43,230 nucleotides of DNA from assembly GCF_003010965.1 (NCBI RefSeq), contig NZ_PGGM01000023.1:1-43230 (forward strand), read 5' to 3'. The notes under the pieces are model-generated. The model did not search any database, was not told the DNA's origin, and saw only the letters and a program-made list of their open reading frames with translations. The translations under genes were made by a program, and so were the position numbers. Positions within the stretch are counted from its first letter, which is position 1; every line of letters begins with the position of its first letter. Source of the DNA: Phyllobacterium sophorae (GTDB taxonomy: Bacteria > Pseudomonadota > Alphaproteobacteria > Rhizobiales > Rhizobiaceae). Shown piece after piece: positions 15,022 through 22,239 of this stretch.

Positions 15022-15618
15022 GTGATTGCGATGGCGCGCTTTGCCCACCTTACCCTTCTTGCCTTCGCCTTGGGATTGTTGCCCGGAATTGCACTGGCTG
15101 GAGAGCCTTTCGTCCCCAGTTGGATCAAGAACGATCCCACAGCCAAGACAGTGGCTATAGAGATTGTTGCCGATTGGAACCAGGTCGAGCGGTACCGCAG
15201 GGATAATATCCGGACCGACATAATCGACTTCAACGGCTACTGGGGCGGCAATCTTATGATCATGGTGCCAGCAAAATGGTCGGTACAGATCGAGTTCATC
15301 AATGGCTCCTCGTCTTTCCGGCACAGCCTCATGGTGACCAGGGTCTATGCTCAGTCAGAGATGCCAGTGAAGTTGACGGCCAAAGATGCGATCTTTGGCG
15401 CGTACACCGATCCGCCAGAGGGAATCAAAACCAATGAGCGGAGACAACTCAACTTTGTTGCGCAGCCGGCCGGGAACTATTTCCTCGCCTGCGCCAGGCA
15501 AACGCATTTGATGGACGGACACTGGATCGGTTTCGAGGTGAGAGACAAGCTCGAGCAGGCGGTGGCAATCGTCCATGAAAACAAGTTTCCGCAGGAGCAG
15601 CCCCCAGGACGTCCATAG
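15022..15618 (+). CDS. exported sulfocyanin-like cupredoxin
   Basis: About 198 residues. A signal peptide (ARFAHLTLLAFALGLLPGIA, cleavage near ALA-GE) precedes a beta-rich domain. The blue-copper ligand set of sulfocyanin/plastocyanin-like proteins is visible: His in SSSFRHSLMV, then Cys and His in YFLACARQTHLMDGHWIGF, with Met nearby as possible axial ligand. It probably shuttles electrons or handles copper in the periplasm. The GTG at 15022 is chosen because GGGAGG lies five bases upstream; the ATG at 15004 lies before that site and the ATG at 15031 is too far from it. No oxidase or copper genes adjoin. Confidence 0.7.
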   Translation: MIAMARFAHLTLLAFALGLLPGIALAGEPFVPSWIKNDPTAKTVAIEIVADWNQVERYRRDNIRTDIIDFNGYWGGNLMIMVPAKWSVQIEFINGSSSFRHSLMVTRVYAQSEMPVKLTAKDAIFGAYTDPPEGIKTNERRQLNFVAQPAGNYFLACARQTHLMDGHWIGFEVRDKLEQAVAIVHENKFPQEQPPGRP

Positions 15619-15718
15619 GTGTGCGCGAGCCCGCCTGCGCGTCACGGCGTCGTCTTGGCGATCAATGCAATCCATGGCGGCTACAATCTATTTCCGAATG
15701 TACAGGCAAAGCAGAACT

Positions 15719-15823
15719 AAAAATCATCGTTCGAATAGTGGAGATCCCAGGATGAAGATTGATTTAGGCGAAGTGCTTGATCCATTTCGCAGGCACGTCA
15801 TCGACATCAAAGATGCGCTTGCT
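15719..15823 (+). repeat. 105-bp repeat C, copy 2
   Basis: Matches 4995-5099 with about three mismatches. Here the gene continues intact beyond the repeat, so this is the undamaged version. Confidence 0.8.
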
Positions 15824-15931
15824 CATGCCCGTTATCGCTACGATGGGCTCGACTTGATCTTGGAGACGGTCTCGGACTCCAAGGTTCGCGGTGCCTCACA
15901 GGAGATTTCGCCGTGGCGGGTGAAAAGATGA
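15752..15931 (+). CDS. 59-residue protein, intact copy of repeat-C gene
   Basis: MKIDLGEVLDPFRRHVIDIK then DALAHARYRYDGLDLILETV and a basic tail (SPWRVKR). It is a helical, charged small protein with GGAG before the ATG. Its stop overlaps the start of the next ORF (ATGA), a hallmark of translational coupling. A truncated near-identical head lies at 5028. The family is not recognised. Confidence 0.6.
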   Translation: MKIDLGEVLDPFRRHVIDIKDALAHARYRYDGLDLILETVSDSKVRGASQEISPWRVKR

Positions 15932-16020
15932 ATGTCGTCGACGATATGCTAGACGAACTCTATCGGCAGCTATCTGACGTCGATCGTATGCTGGAAGGTT
16001 ACGCGTCAAAACGAGAGTGA
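15928..16020 (+). CDS. 30-residue ORF coupled to the preceding gene
   Basis: MNVVDDMLDELYRQLSDVDR then MLEGYASKRE: a short amphipathic helix with regular Leu/Met spacing, starting in ATGA overlap with the previous stop. The coupling and helical pattern support translation. It could be a partner peptide of the 59-residue protein (inference). Confidence 0.45.
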   Translation: MNVVDDMLDELYRQLSDVDRMLEGYASKRE

Positions 16021-16045
16021 CAGCGGGCGAAGGCCCGTTCGTGCC

Positions 16046-16186
16046 GCGATTGTCGATGCAGTTACAACTGCAGGCCGCGTAATCGCGCTCATTAATATCC
16101 TCGGACGCATGACGCCAGTTGAATTCGAGCCGAGACAGCTCACCCCCCGCGGCATGGACTGCCTTGATTTCCGCTTCGCGCCCTGA
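16046..16186 (+). pseudogene. family-B protein, copy 4 (no clear start)
   Basis: Encodes AAIVDAVTTAGRVIALINIL then GRMTPVEFEPRQLTPRGMDC and LDFRFAP before a TGA. The core is conserved but no ATG or ribosome site precedes it. It follows the two coupled small ORFs by about 27 bp, so these families co-occur as a block. Confidence 0.45.
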
Positions 16187-16304
16187 AGCTTGACCTTTGC
16201 AGCTCTCCAGCGAGTTCCGAAAGCTGACGTTGCTGCAGACTGGCGCAGTTGAGCAGTATCCTGGCATCCTTGGGAGGTCGACTTGAGGTTGGCGCCGGCC
16301 TCTG

Positions 16305-16937
16305 TCAGGGCTTCACGAACCGATATGCGAAGCGATCGGTCTCGCTCTTGATCAAGGGATCGAAGACCTTGATCGCGTGTGGATCGTTCCCGTTAGCGAG
16401 CAGGGTACTTTCCGCATCCAGTACGAAGCCGGCAGCCTCCACCTCCTCGCGTACGGAGGCAGGGTCGATGCGATGCAATGACTGGGCATCACCTGTGCCG
16501 GCTCCGGCGGCGGCGGCGTGATCGACAATGACGTAGAACCCACCGGGCTTCAGCCGCTCGTAGACAGCTCGATTGAAGTTAGCCGCCGTCGCGCCCCTTG
16601 CCTGCATCAGCGCGGTGTGGAGATCGTGGTAGAACAGGTGCAGCCACAGGACATCCGCTGGCTGCGTGATCTCCGGCATTGCCACGAGGTCCGCTGAGAC
16701 GGCTTCGACGTTTTCCCGGCCTGGCTCTTGCGCGATAGTTCGCAGGAGGCCGACCGGATCGTTCTTGAAGTGCGCGACTTCGGCCGGCACGAAGCTGGTG
16801 ACTCGACCTTCGGGTCCAACGACGTCGGAGAACAGGCGCGTCCAGTCGCCGGCGCCTGGATAAACGTCGATGACGGTGGCACCCGCATCAATGCGTGCGA
16901 ACCGGATCAACTCGGATAGTTTGGATTGGTCGTACAT
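16305..16937 (-). CDS. class I SAM-dependent methyltransferase-like protein
   Basis: A 210-residue Rossmann-type methyltransferase. Motif I is ATVIDVYPGAGDWTRLFSDV (SAM binding). Later motifs are PADVLWLHLFYHDLH and YERLKPGGFYVIVDHAA. The typical GxGxG is replaced by PGAGDW, as in the COG4798-type predicted methyltransferases. AAGGAG lies seven bases before the ATG. It is the last gene of the leftward cluster that starts near 19705. The substrate is unknown. Confidence 0.8.
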   Translation of the reverse strand: MYDQSKLSELIRFARIDAGATVIDVYPGAGDWTRLFSDVVGPEGRVTSFVPAEVAHFKNDPVGLLRTIAQEPGRENVEAVSADLVAMPEITQPADVLWLHLFYHDLHTALMQARGATAANFNRAVYERLKPGGFYVIVDHAAAAGAGTGDAQSLHRIDPASVREEVEAAGFVLDAESTLLANGNDPHAIKVFDPLIKSETDRFAYRFVKP

Positions 16938-17040
16938 CGGAATCTCCTTTACGGTTGGGTATTCGACGAGCGCGCGGCACGCGAGACGGCGATCCGCTCA
17001 TTCACCTTCGGCGAAAGCCGATGGTTGCAGAAGGCCTGCG

Positions 17041-17454
17041 CTATACGGGCCCGGACGCGTCCATCTGCGCGGCGCGTGCCAACGCTTGCGTGTCTATGTA
17101 TTCCTGGATGCTGGTCAGTCTGCCGTCCCGGACCGTGATGGCGAAGATCCAGTCGTCCTCGAACGGCTTGTTCGTGGCTTTGACCTTCCCGCTGGCGAAG
17201 CCGACGATGAGAACCCGGTCTCCTTGTGCGACAAACTCCCGGGGTTCCGTGGAGGTTTCCATCGACCTGGACGCCGTATCCAGCAAATCTGCTAGTCCCG
17301 CGTGCCCCCGGTAGGTGCCGGCCAGCGGCCAGTCCTCGCCCGGAATGATCCACTTGATGTCTTCGGCAACCAGCGCCAACAGAGCCTGTCTGTCGCCGCG
17401 GCCTATCGCGGCGAAGAAGTCCTTCGCGGTCTGGATGTTTTTTTCAATACTCAT
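17041..17454 (-). CDS. SnoaL-like / NTF2-fold protein
   Basis: A 137-residue protein of the nuclear transport factor 2-like fold used by ketosteroid isomerase-type enzymes and SnoaL-like cyclases. Typical segments are NIQTAKDFFAAIGRGDRQAL, LVAEDIKWIIPGEDWPLAGT, YRGHAGLADLL and the last strands FEDDWIFAITVRDGRLTSIQ EYIDT. It lies in a cluster of dehydrogenases and a methyltransferase, which suggests isomerisation or hydration of the same small molecule, but many members of this fold are uncharacterised. Confidence 0.8.
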   Translation of the reverse strand: MSIEKNIQTAKDFFAAIGRGDRQALLALVAEDIKWIIPGEDWPLAGTYRGHAGLADLLDTASRSMETSTEPREFVAQGDRVLIVGFASGKVKATNKPFEDDWIFAITVRDGRLTSIQEYIDTQALARAAQMDASGPV

Positions 17455-17533
17455 GGGAATATCTCCATTTCGCTGTGATCGGATCGCGTTCGATCCGATC
17501 CGTACATCGTGGTCCTGTCGGTGGGGCCTCGTT

Positions 17534-18136
17534 TTATCCGTCGAACTTGACCAAATCCTTGAAGATCAGATGACCCCAGCTCTTTCCGCGCGCCTGGACC
17601 AGCAGCCCGCCTTCCGATAGCCCGCCAAGCTTGATCGGCGCGAAGCCCAGATTTTCCGCGAGCGTACCAATCTCCGCCGCAGCGTCGTCATCGTCGCTCG
17701 CCAGGAACACGACTCTCCTGCCGCCATGCACGGCCGGATCTTGGCCAAGGGTGGCAGCGAGCAGATGGTTGAAGCCCTTGACCAGCCTTGCGCCAGAAAA
17801 AACCTGCGCGACGGCCTGGGAAGACGGCTGTCCTCCCAGTTGCTCAGGGGGCACGCCGTAGGCATTGGTCACATCGACGATGGTCTTCCCCTGCCAGGTG
17901 GGGAGCACCTTTGCGACATCTGGATGCGACTCGAAACGGACTGCCAAGAAGATGATATCCGCCTTGACGGCTTCCGCTAGTGTTCTAGCAATGACCTTGG
18001 GCCCGATCGCGGCCGCATCAGCTGCAAAGCTTTCCGGGTCCCGCGTGGTTGCAACAGATACTTCGATGCCCTTGCGTGAAAAGGCCTTGGCCAGAGCTCG
18101 GCCGATATTGCCGAAGCCGATGATTGAGTAGCTCAT
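17534..18136 (-). CDS. NADP-binding F420-reductase-like protein
   Basis: A 200-residue protein starting at the second possible ATG (18136), with GGAGAAG upstream. The N-terminal Rossmann motif MSYSIIGFGNIGRALAKAFS is that of the NADPH:F420 oxidoreductase/dinucleotide-binding group. KADIIFLAVRFESHPDVAKV and GKTIVDVTNAYGVPPEQLGG follow the same pattern, as does VKGFNHLLAATL. Proteobacterial members act as reductases of unknown substrate since F420 is usually absent. It is one of the leftward cluster genes. Confidence 0.8.
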   Translation of the reverse strand: MSYSIIGFGNIGRALAKAFSRKGIEVSVATTRDPESFAADAAAIGPKVIARTLAEAVKADIIFLAVRFESHPDVAKVLPTWQGKTIVDVTNAYGVPPEQLGGQPSSQAVAQVFSGARLVKGFNHLLAATLGQDPAVHGGRRVVFLASDDDDAAAEIGTLAENLGFAPIKLGGLSEGGLLVQARGKSWGHLIFKDLVKFDG

Positions 18137-18167
18137 AATGCTTCTCCGATCCTGTGTTAAGGTTGGG

Positions 18168-18920
18168 TCAGACCTGCGCCCAACCACCATCGACGGCGAG
18201 ATCTATACCGGTGATGTAGGAGCTTTCATCGGAGGCAAGGAACGTGAGCGCAGCCGCGATTTCCTCTGGCTTGCCCCTGCGACCCATTGGGATCTGTGCA
18301 GCAAACTGGGCCACCGCCTCCTCGGCTTGCTCAGCGGTGAGGCCGGTCGTTGTCGCCAAGGCGGGAGTCTCGATCGCGCCGGGGCTCATCGTATTGACGC
18401 GGATATTGCGGTCCTTCAGCTCTTGGGTCCAAGACCGCGAGAAGCTGCGAACAGCCGCCTTGCTAGCTGCGTAGGCGCTGAACGCTGGCAGCCCCATCAC
18501 ATTCGCGACCGAAGAGTTCAGAATGATCGATCCGCCGTCTTTGAAGATGGGAAGGGCCTTCTGCACCGTAAAGAACAGGCCCTTCACGTTAACATCGAAG
18601 GTCTGGTCAAAATGGGCCTCAGTAGCTGCCGCGAGCGGCGCGACTGTACCTGCGCCCGCGTTTGCGAAGAGAATGTCGATGTGACCATGTTTCTCCTTCA
18701 CGGTGGCGTAGAGCCGGTCCAGATCTTCCAAGCGCGAGACGTCGCCCACGACTGTTGTCACGTTTTTCCCGATAAGCGCCGCGGCCTCTTGTAAGGCTTT
18801 CTCGCGTCGCCCAATGATCACGACCTTCGCACCTTCTTCCACGAAACGCTTGACTGTGGCCAAGCCGATCCCGCTGCTTCCGCCCGTGATGACTGCGATT
18901 TTACCTTCGAGTGCTTTCAT
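18168..18920 (-). CDS. short-chain dehydrogenase/reductase
   Basis: A 250-residue classical SDR. The nucleotide-binding motif is ITGGSSGIGLATVKRF; the NAG motif is ILFANAGAGT; the catalytic Ser is in IILNSSVANV and the YxxxK in YAASKAAVRS. The C-terminus is YITGIDLAVDGGWAQV. AGGAC precedes the start. It is separated by about 50 bp from the related SDR at 18971 and by about 30 bp from the next downstream gene, so the cluster is probably one operon. The pair of SDRs is likely a tandem duplication. Confidence 0.9.
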   Translation of the reverse strand: MKALEGKIAVITGGSSGIGLATVKRFVEEGAKVVIIGRREKALQEAAALIGKNVTTVVGDVSRLEDLDRLYATVKEKHGHIDILFANAGAGTVAPLAAATEAHFDQTFDVNVKGLFFTVQKALPIFKDGGSIILNSSVANVMGLPAFSAYAASKAAVRSFSRSWTQELKDRNIRVNTMSPGAIETPALATTTGLTAEQAEEAVAQFAAQIPMGRRGKPEEIAAALTFLASDESSYITGIDLAVDGGWAQV

Positions 18921-18970
18921 AATCTTTTGTCCTACGTTGTGTGTGAGTTAGGCACGGAACCGCGCCGGGG

Positions 18971-19705
18971 TCAGAGTTGAGCAAGGCCGCCGTCGACGGC
19001 GACTTCGCTGGCGGTCATGAAGCTGCTGTCGTCCGACGCGAGGAAGGCGGCCGCGGCCGCGATCTCCGCCGGAGCGGCCATGCGCTGGAGCGGGGTCATC
19101 GCGCCGTAGGCCTTTTGGCCCTCCTCTCCGAGCGCTTCCTTCGCGAGTTCGGTCGCCGTCGCGCCGGGCGACAGCACGTTGACCCGGATACCGGTACCCT
19201 TCAGATCCTCCGCCCAGGTCCGTGCGAGATTGCGCACGGCTGCCTTGCTGGCGCTGTAGGCAGTGAATTCCGGGGCGCCGGTGGTCCCGGCGCTCGATCC
19301 CGTCAGGATGATCGAACCGCCCGGGCCCATCAGTGGTAGCGCCTTCTGGACCGTGAAGATCGTGCCCTTCACGTTGGTGTCGAAAGTGTCGTCGATGTGC
19401 TTGGCGGTGATCTGGCCGAGAGGAAGCGGACTTCCGGCCCCGGCATTGGCGAAGACGATGTCGAGGCTTCCGCGCTCGGCTTTCACCGCCGCGTAGAGCC
19501 GATCCAGATCGGCCTCATCCGAGACCGAGCCCTTCACCGCGCGGGCGTTGGGTCCAAGCTCGGCCACAGCCGCATCGAGTGCTTGCTGCCGACGGCCGTA
19601 GATGAAGACGAAGGCACCCTCCTCGATGAAGCGCCTTGCAGCGGCGAGGCCGATACCGGTGGCGCCGCCCGTGATCACGGCGGTCTTTCCATTCAATCTG
19701 ATCAT
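18971..19705 (-). CDS. short-chain dehydrogenase/reductase (first in cluster)
   Basis: A 244-residue classical SDR: ITGGATGIGLAAARRF, IVFANAGAGS, IILTGSSAGTTGAPEF, YSASKAAVRNLARTWA, and the C-terminal MTASEVAVDGGLAQL. The chosen ATG at 19705 lies nine bases after AAGGA; much longer in-frame readings upstream have no support and run into the regulator's region. It shares about half its residues with the next SDR. It is divergent from the LysR gene at 19933, the probable regulator of the whole cluster. Confidence 0.85.
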   Translation of the reverse strand: MIRLNGKTAVITGGATGIGLAAARRFIEEGAFVFIYGRRQQALDAAVAELGPNARAVKGSVSDEADLDRLYAAVKAERGSLDIVFANAGAGSPLPLGQITAKHIDDTFDTNVKGTIFTVQKALPLMGPGGSIILTGSSAGTTGAPEFTAYSASKAAVRNLARTWAEDLKGTGIRVNVLSPGATATELAKEALGEEGQKAYGAMTPLQRMAAPAEIAAAAAFLASDDSSFMTASEVAVDGGLAQL

Positions 19706-19932
19706 GTCATTCATTCCTTGTGTCGCGTCTCGGGTCGTCGCTTTTGCGGAGACATCCTCCGACAGCCTCGATATGGGGTCGCCGGCGCCAAGCGGTGAGT
19801 GCGCAATCGCGCGTGTCCGTGGTGCGAAAACGATCCACTTACGTGATCGAACGCAGCGACGGCCATGCGCAATCCGGCCCAGTAGGGTAGACTGGTCTTT
19901 GGAAGCCGCCCCATGCGGCGCGGGAATGGACC

Positions 19933-20829
19933 ATGATCGACTGGGATGACGTTCGCTACTTTCTTGCCGCCGCACGTGGCGGCTCAGTGCGGGCTGCCGC
20001 CAAGAGCCTGGGAGTCAACCACTCGACCGTGCTGCGACGCATTGCTCAGCTCGAGGAGCACCTCGGGGCGCAGATGTTCGAAAAGCTGCCTTCGGGCTAC
20101 CGCCTGACGGCCGCGGGCGAGGAGGTTCTCGAGTTCGCGAATCAGATGGAAGCCTCGTCGCACCAACTGGAGACGCGCGTCTTCGGGCGCGATCAGAGCG
20201 TACGCGGGCTTCTACGGGTGACGCTGCCCCCGTTCCTTGCGACACACCTGCTCATGCCGGATATCGCAGATTTTGCGCGTCTGCATCCGGACATCGAGAT
20301 GGAGATCGTATCGACCGGCGAGGTCGTGAATCTGACCAACCGGGAGGCGGATGTGGCAATCCGGATGGTCTCCGATCGCAAGACCCTGCCGCTCAATCTT
20401 CATGGCCTGAAAGGTCCGGATCTGCTCGCGGGTGTTTATATGTCCCGCGATAGACTGGCCGCGTGGCGTGCGGGTGCGCCGGATCCAATCCGGCCCATCG
20501 TCATCGGCGGTCAGGCTGTTCCGAACTGGGTCGACCAAGGGGAGTTTCTCGCCACAGGGGTTCCGTTCAGGACGCCGGACGCCGACGCGCAGATCGCTGC
20601 GGTAAGGCAAGGGATCGGCATGACCAAACTGCCCTGTTTCGTCGGAGATGCCGATCACTTGCTGGCGAGAATTCCGGGCATCGATCTGAAATCACCTGCG
20701 ACGATCTGGCTTCTCACGCAGGGGGAGACACGCAAGACGAAGCGCGTGCGGCTTTTCACAGAGTTCATATCCCACCGACTCGCCGCGTACGCTCCGCTCC
20801 TCGCGGGGCGGTCCATATCGCGCGGCTGA
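19933..20829 (+). CDS. LysR-family transcriptional regulator
   Basis: A 298-residue LTTR with an HTH of the single-substrate type: MIDWDDVRYFLAAARGGSVR, AAAKSLGVNHSTVLRRIAQL, EEHLGAQMFEKLPSGYRLTA. The effector domain includes RGLLRVTLPPFLATHLLMPD and READVAIRMV. Proteins starting WDDVRYFLA usually regulate adjacent dehydrogenase or oxidoreductase genes. The 227-bp divergent gap to the SDR gene is where it would act. GGGAA precedes the ATG. Confidence 0.9.
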   Translation: MIDWDDVRYFLAAARGGSVRAAAKSLGVNHSTVLRRIAQLEEHLGAQMFEKLPSGYRLTAAGEEVLEFANQMEASSHQLETRVFGRDQSVRGLLRVTLPPFLATHLLMPDIADFARLHPDIEMEIVSTGEVVNLTNREADVAIRMVSDRKTLPLNLHGLKGPDLLAGVYMSRDRLAAWRAGAPDPIRPIVIGGQAVPNWVDQGEFLATGVPFRTPDADAQIAAVRQGIGMTKLPCFVGDADHLLARIPGIDLKSPATIWLLTQGETRKTKRVRLFTEFISHRLAAYAPLLAGRSISRG

Positions 20830-21124
20830 CGTCCCGTGCCAAACGCCAAAAATGGGCTGGGGAAATTGCTGTTGGAGATGGCATTCCCAAGGGGACAGGC
20901 CGCGGAGTGGCCGCTCTCCGTGAAATCGAAACGCATAGTGGACGGTCCGCTCCCGGCCCCAAATGGGTCATGCTGCCAAGTCGAGCCGACGTCCGCATGT
21001 GGCGCGAAGGAGACCCCATCCTATATCAGGATTTACCTGAAGCCGATATTCGTTTGCGCAACGTCATAGTACGTTCATTTGCCGCCGATAGGCCCATACC
21101 CATGTATAGGAACGGGGATCGGGT

Positions 21125-21238
21125 ATGTTGCCAGTCAAATCATACGTCATATGCGGGACACCAAGAAGCGGCAGCACGCTCCTGTGCGACCTCTTGGAGA
21201 GCACAGCAATTGCAGGCCGGCCCGCCTCGTACTTTCGA
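21125..21238 (+). pseudogene. Stf0-type sulfotransferase, N-terminal fragment
   Basis: MLPVKSYVICGTPRSGSTLL then CDLLESTAIAGRPASYFR is the N-terminus of a Stf0-family sulfotransferase with the PAPS 5'-phosphosulfate loop (TPRSGSTLL). After SYFR the frame runs into antisense DUF2092 sequence, so about 38 of some 250 residues remain. The region 20830-21124 before it holds nothing I can support. Confidence 0.75.
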
Positions 21239-21621
21239 AGCGTTGCCGAGAAGCGTCAGGGTCTTTCCGTCAAATGTCATCTCGACGTTGGCAAATCCGC
21301 CCGAGCGCTTCGCGCGGATCTTGTCCGGCCTGCCCATTTCCATAGCACCGGAACTGGCCAGCATGATTTCTGGTGCTCTTGGGTGACGACCTCAAGATTG
21401 GTGGTCTTTTGCGGAATTATGTAGCAAAGACTGGTTTTTGCTACATAATTCCGGTCTTTTGCGCCGCCAGGTAGTCGGACATCGCCTTGAGGATTGTTTT
21501 GGCTTCGGCCTCACCGGCCGATGCGCCTGTTGGTGTTCCAGACGCGATAATCAGAGCCAACGCTGCTGATGAACGTGTGGCTGCGGTGGATTGTATCGCT
21601 TTTCGGGCTATTGTTTTTCAT
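21239..21621 (-). pseudogene. DUF2092 protein, multiply broken
   Basis: Leftward. ATG 21621 has AAGGAAGG upstream but a run of five A after it shifts the frame. The +1 reading gives a signal peptide (TRSSAALALIIASGTPTGAS) and AEAKTILKAMSDYLAAQK of a DUF2092 protein. A hairpin insert then brings a stop. Beyond it TNLEVVTQEHQK and, in another frame, MLASSGAMEMGRPDKIRAKR then GGFANVEMTFDGKTLTLLGN continue the family. The C-terminal half is lost at the junction with the sulfotransferase fragment near 21239. Confidence 0.75.
21403..21463. repeat. 17-bp perfect hairpin flanked by 11-bp direct repeats
   Basis: cggaattatgtagcaaa (21412-21428) and its exact complement (21437-21453) surround an 8-base loop. 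ggtcttttgcg flanks it on both sides at 21403-21413 and 21453-21463. It sits inside the DUF2092 coding sequence and adds an in-frame TAG. The layout is that of a very small inverted-repeat element with target duplication. Confidence 0.65.
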
Positions 21622-21755
21622 CGAAATACGCCTTCCTTTGGTATCGCGTTCGCCGGATATCGGTCCGATCCCAACGCAGTCACAGGATCGTTTCAGCTGG
21701 CGCAACCCACATCAGCAAATGCAGCCGCTGGCATCGCATTGTGAACGTCTGAGCT

Positions 21756-22091
21756 TCAGTCGCCATCGTCTCGATCATCATCATCGTCATCATCGAATCG
21801 CGAAGGATCGACGACTGGGAGCAGGAAGATACGCCAGTCCTCGTGACCACCAGGTTCGCCCGACTGGCCAGCAGTCGCGCGGCTAGCTTGCCAGGCCTCG
21901 GCCTCCTTCGGGAGGGGTCCGCGCAAAGTGATTTCCGAGACACCATCCCAGAGGGAACGGCCTTGGTTTTGGAAGACATGCAGGTCCCGCCGCAACCCCT
22001 TGTCCGACAGACGCGCCTTGGCATCATCTTCAGTTACCGCGTCAAAAGCGACAATTCCTCGTCCTGAAATCTCGGCCACGTATACGGTCAT
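21756..22091 (-). CDS. hypothetical protein with poly-aspartate tail
   Basis: A 111-residue protein: MTVYVAEISGRGIVAFDAVT then EDDAKARLSDKGLRRDLHVF forms a small alpha/beta start, and the C-terminus ends in an unusual acidic run (FDDDDDDDRDDGD). GAGAGGAT precedes the ATG. The codon pattern is that of a real gene. The family is unknown; the acidic tail could bind cations or basic proteins (speculation). Confidence 0.5.
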   Translation of the reverse strand: MTVYVAEISGRGIVAFDAVTEDDAKARLSDKGLRRDLHVFQNQGRSLWDGVSEITLRGPLPKEAEAWQASRATAGQSGEPGGHEDWRIFLLPVVDPSRFDDDDDDDRDDGD

Positions 22092-22239
22092 TTTTCGATC
22101 CTCTCAGAGCTTGGGTTGATGGGCTCCCGATGGCTGAAAAGGTGCGGTGCATGTGCGCTGGTGCTGGTCGCTGTCACTAACCCGACAGCACTTTTTGGTC
22201 TGGGTCAGAAGACTTGTTTCTGGCAGTGGCGCCGTCAGC

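Noticed and set aside
15896..16267. Leftward 123-residue ORF covering family B copy 4
   Set aside because: Copies of B vary at positions that are silent only in the rightward frame, so the leftward reading is not the selected one.
20463..21386. 307-residue rightward ORF
   Set aside because: Overlaps the C-terminal half of the LysR gene in another frame and then crosses the Stf0 and DUF2092 remnants; no motif.
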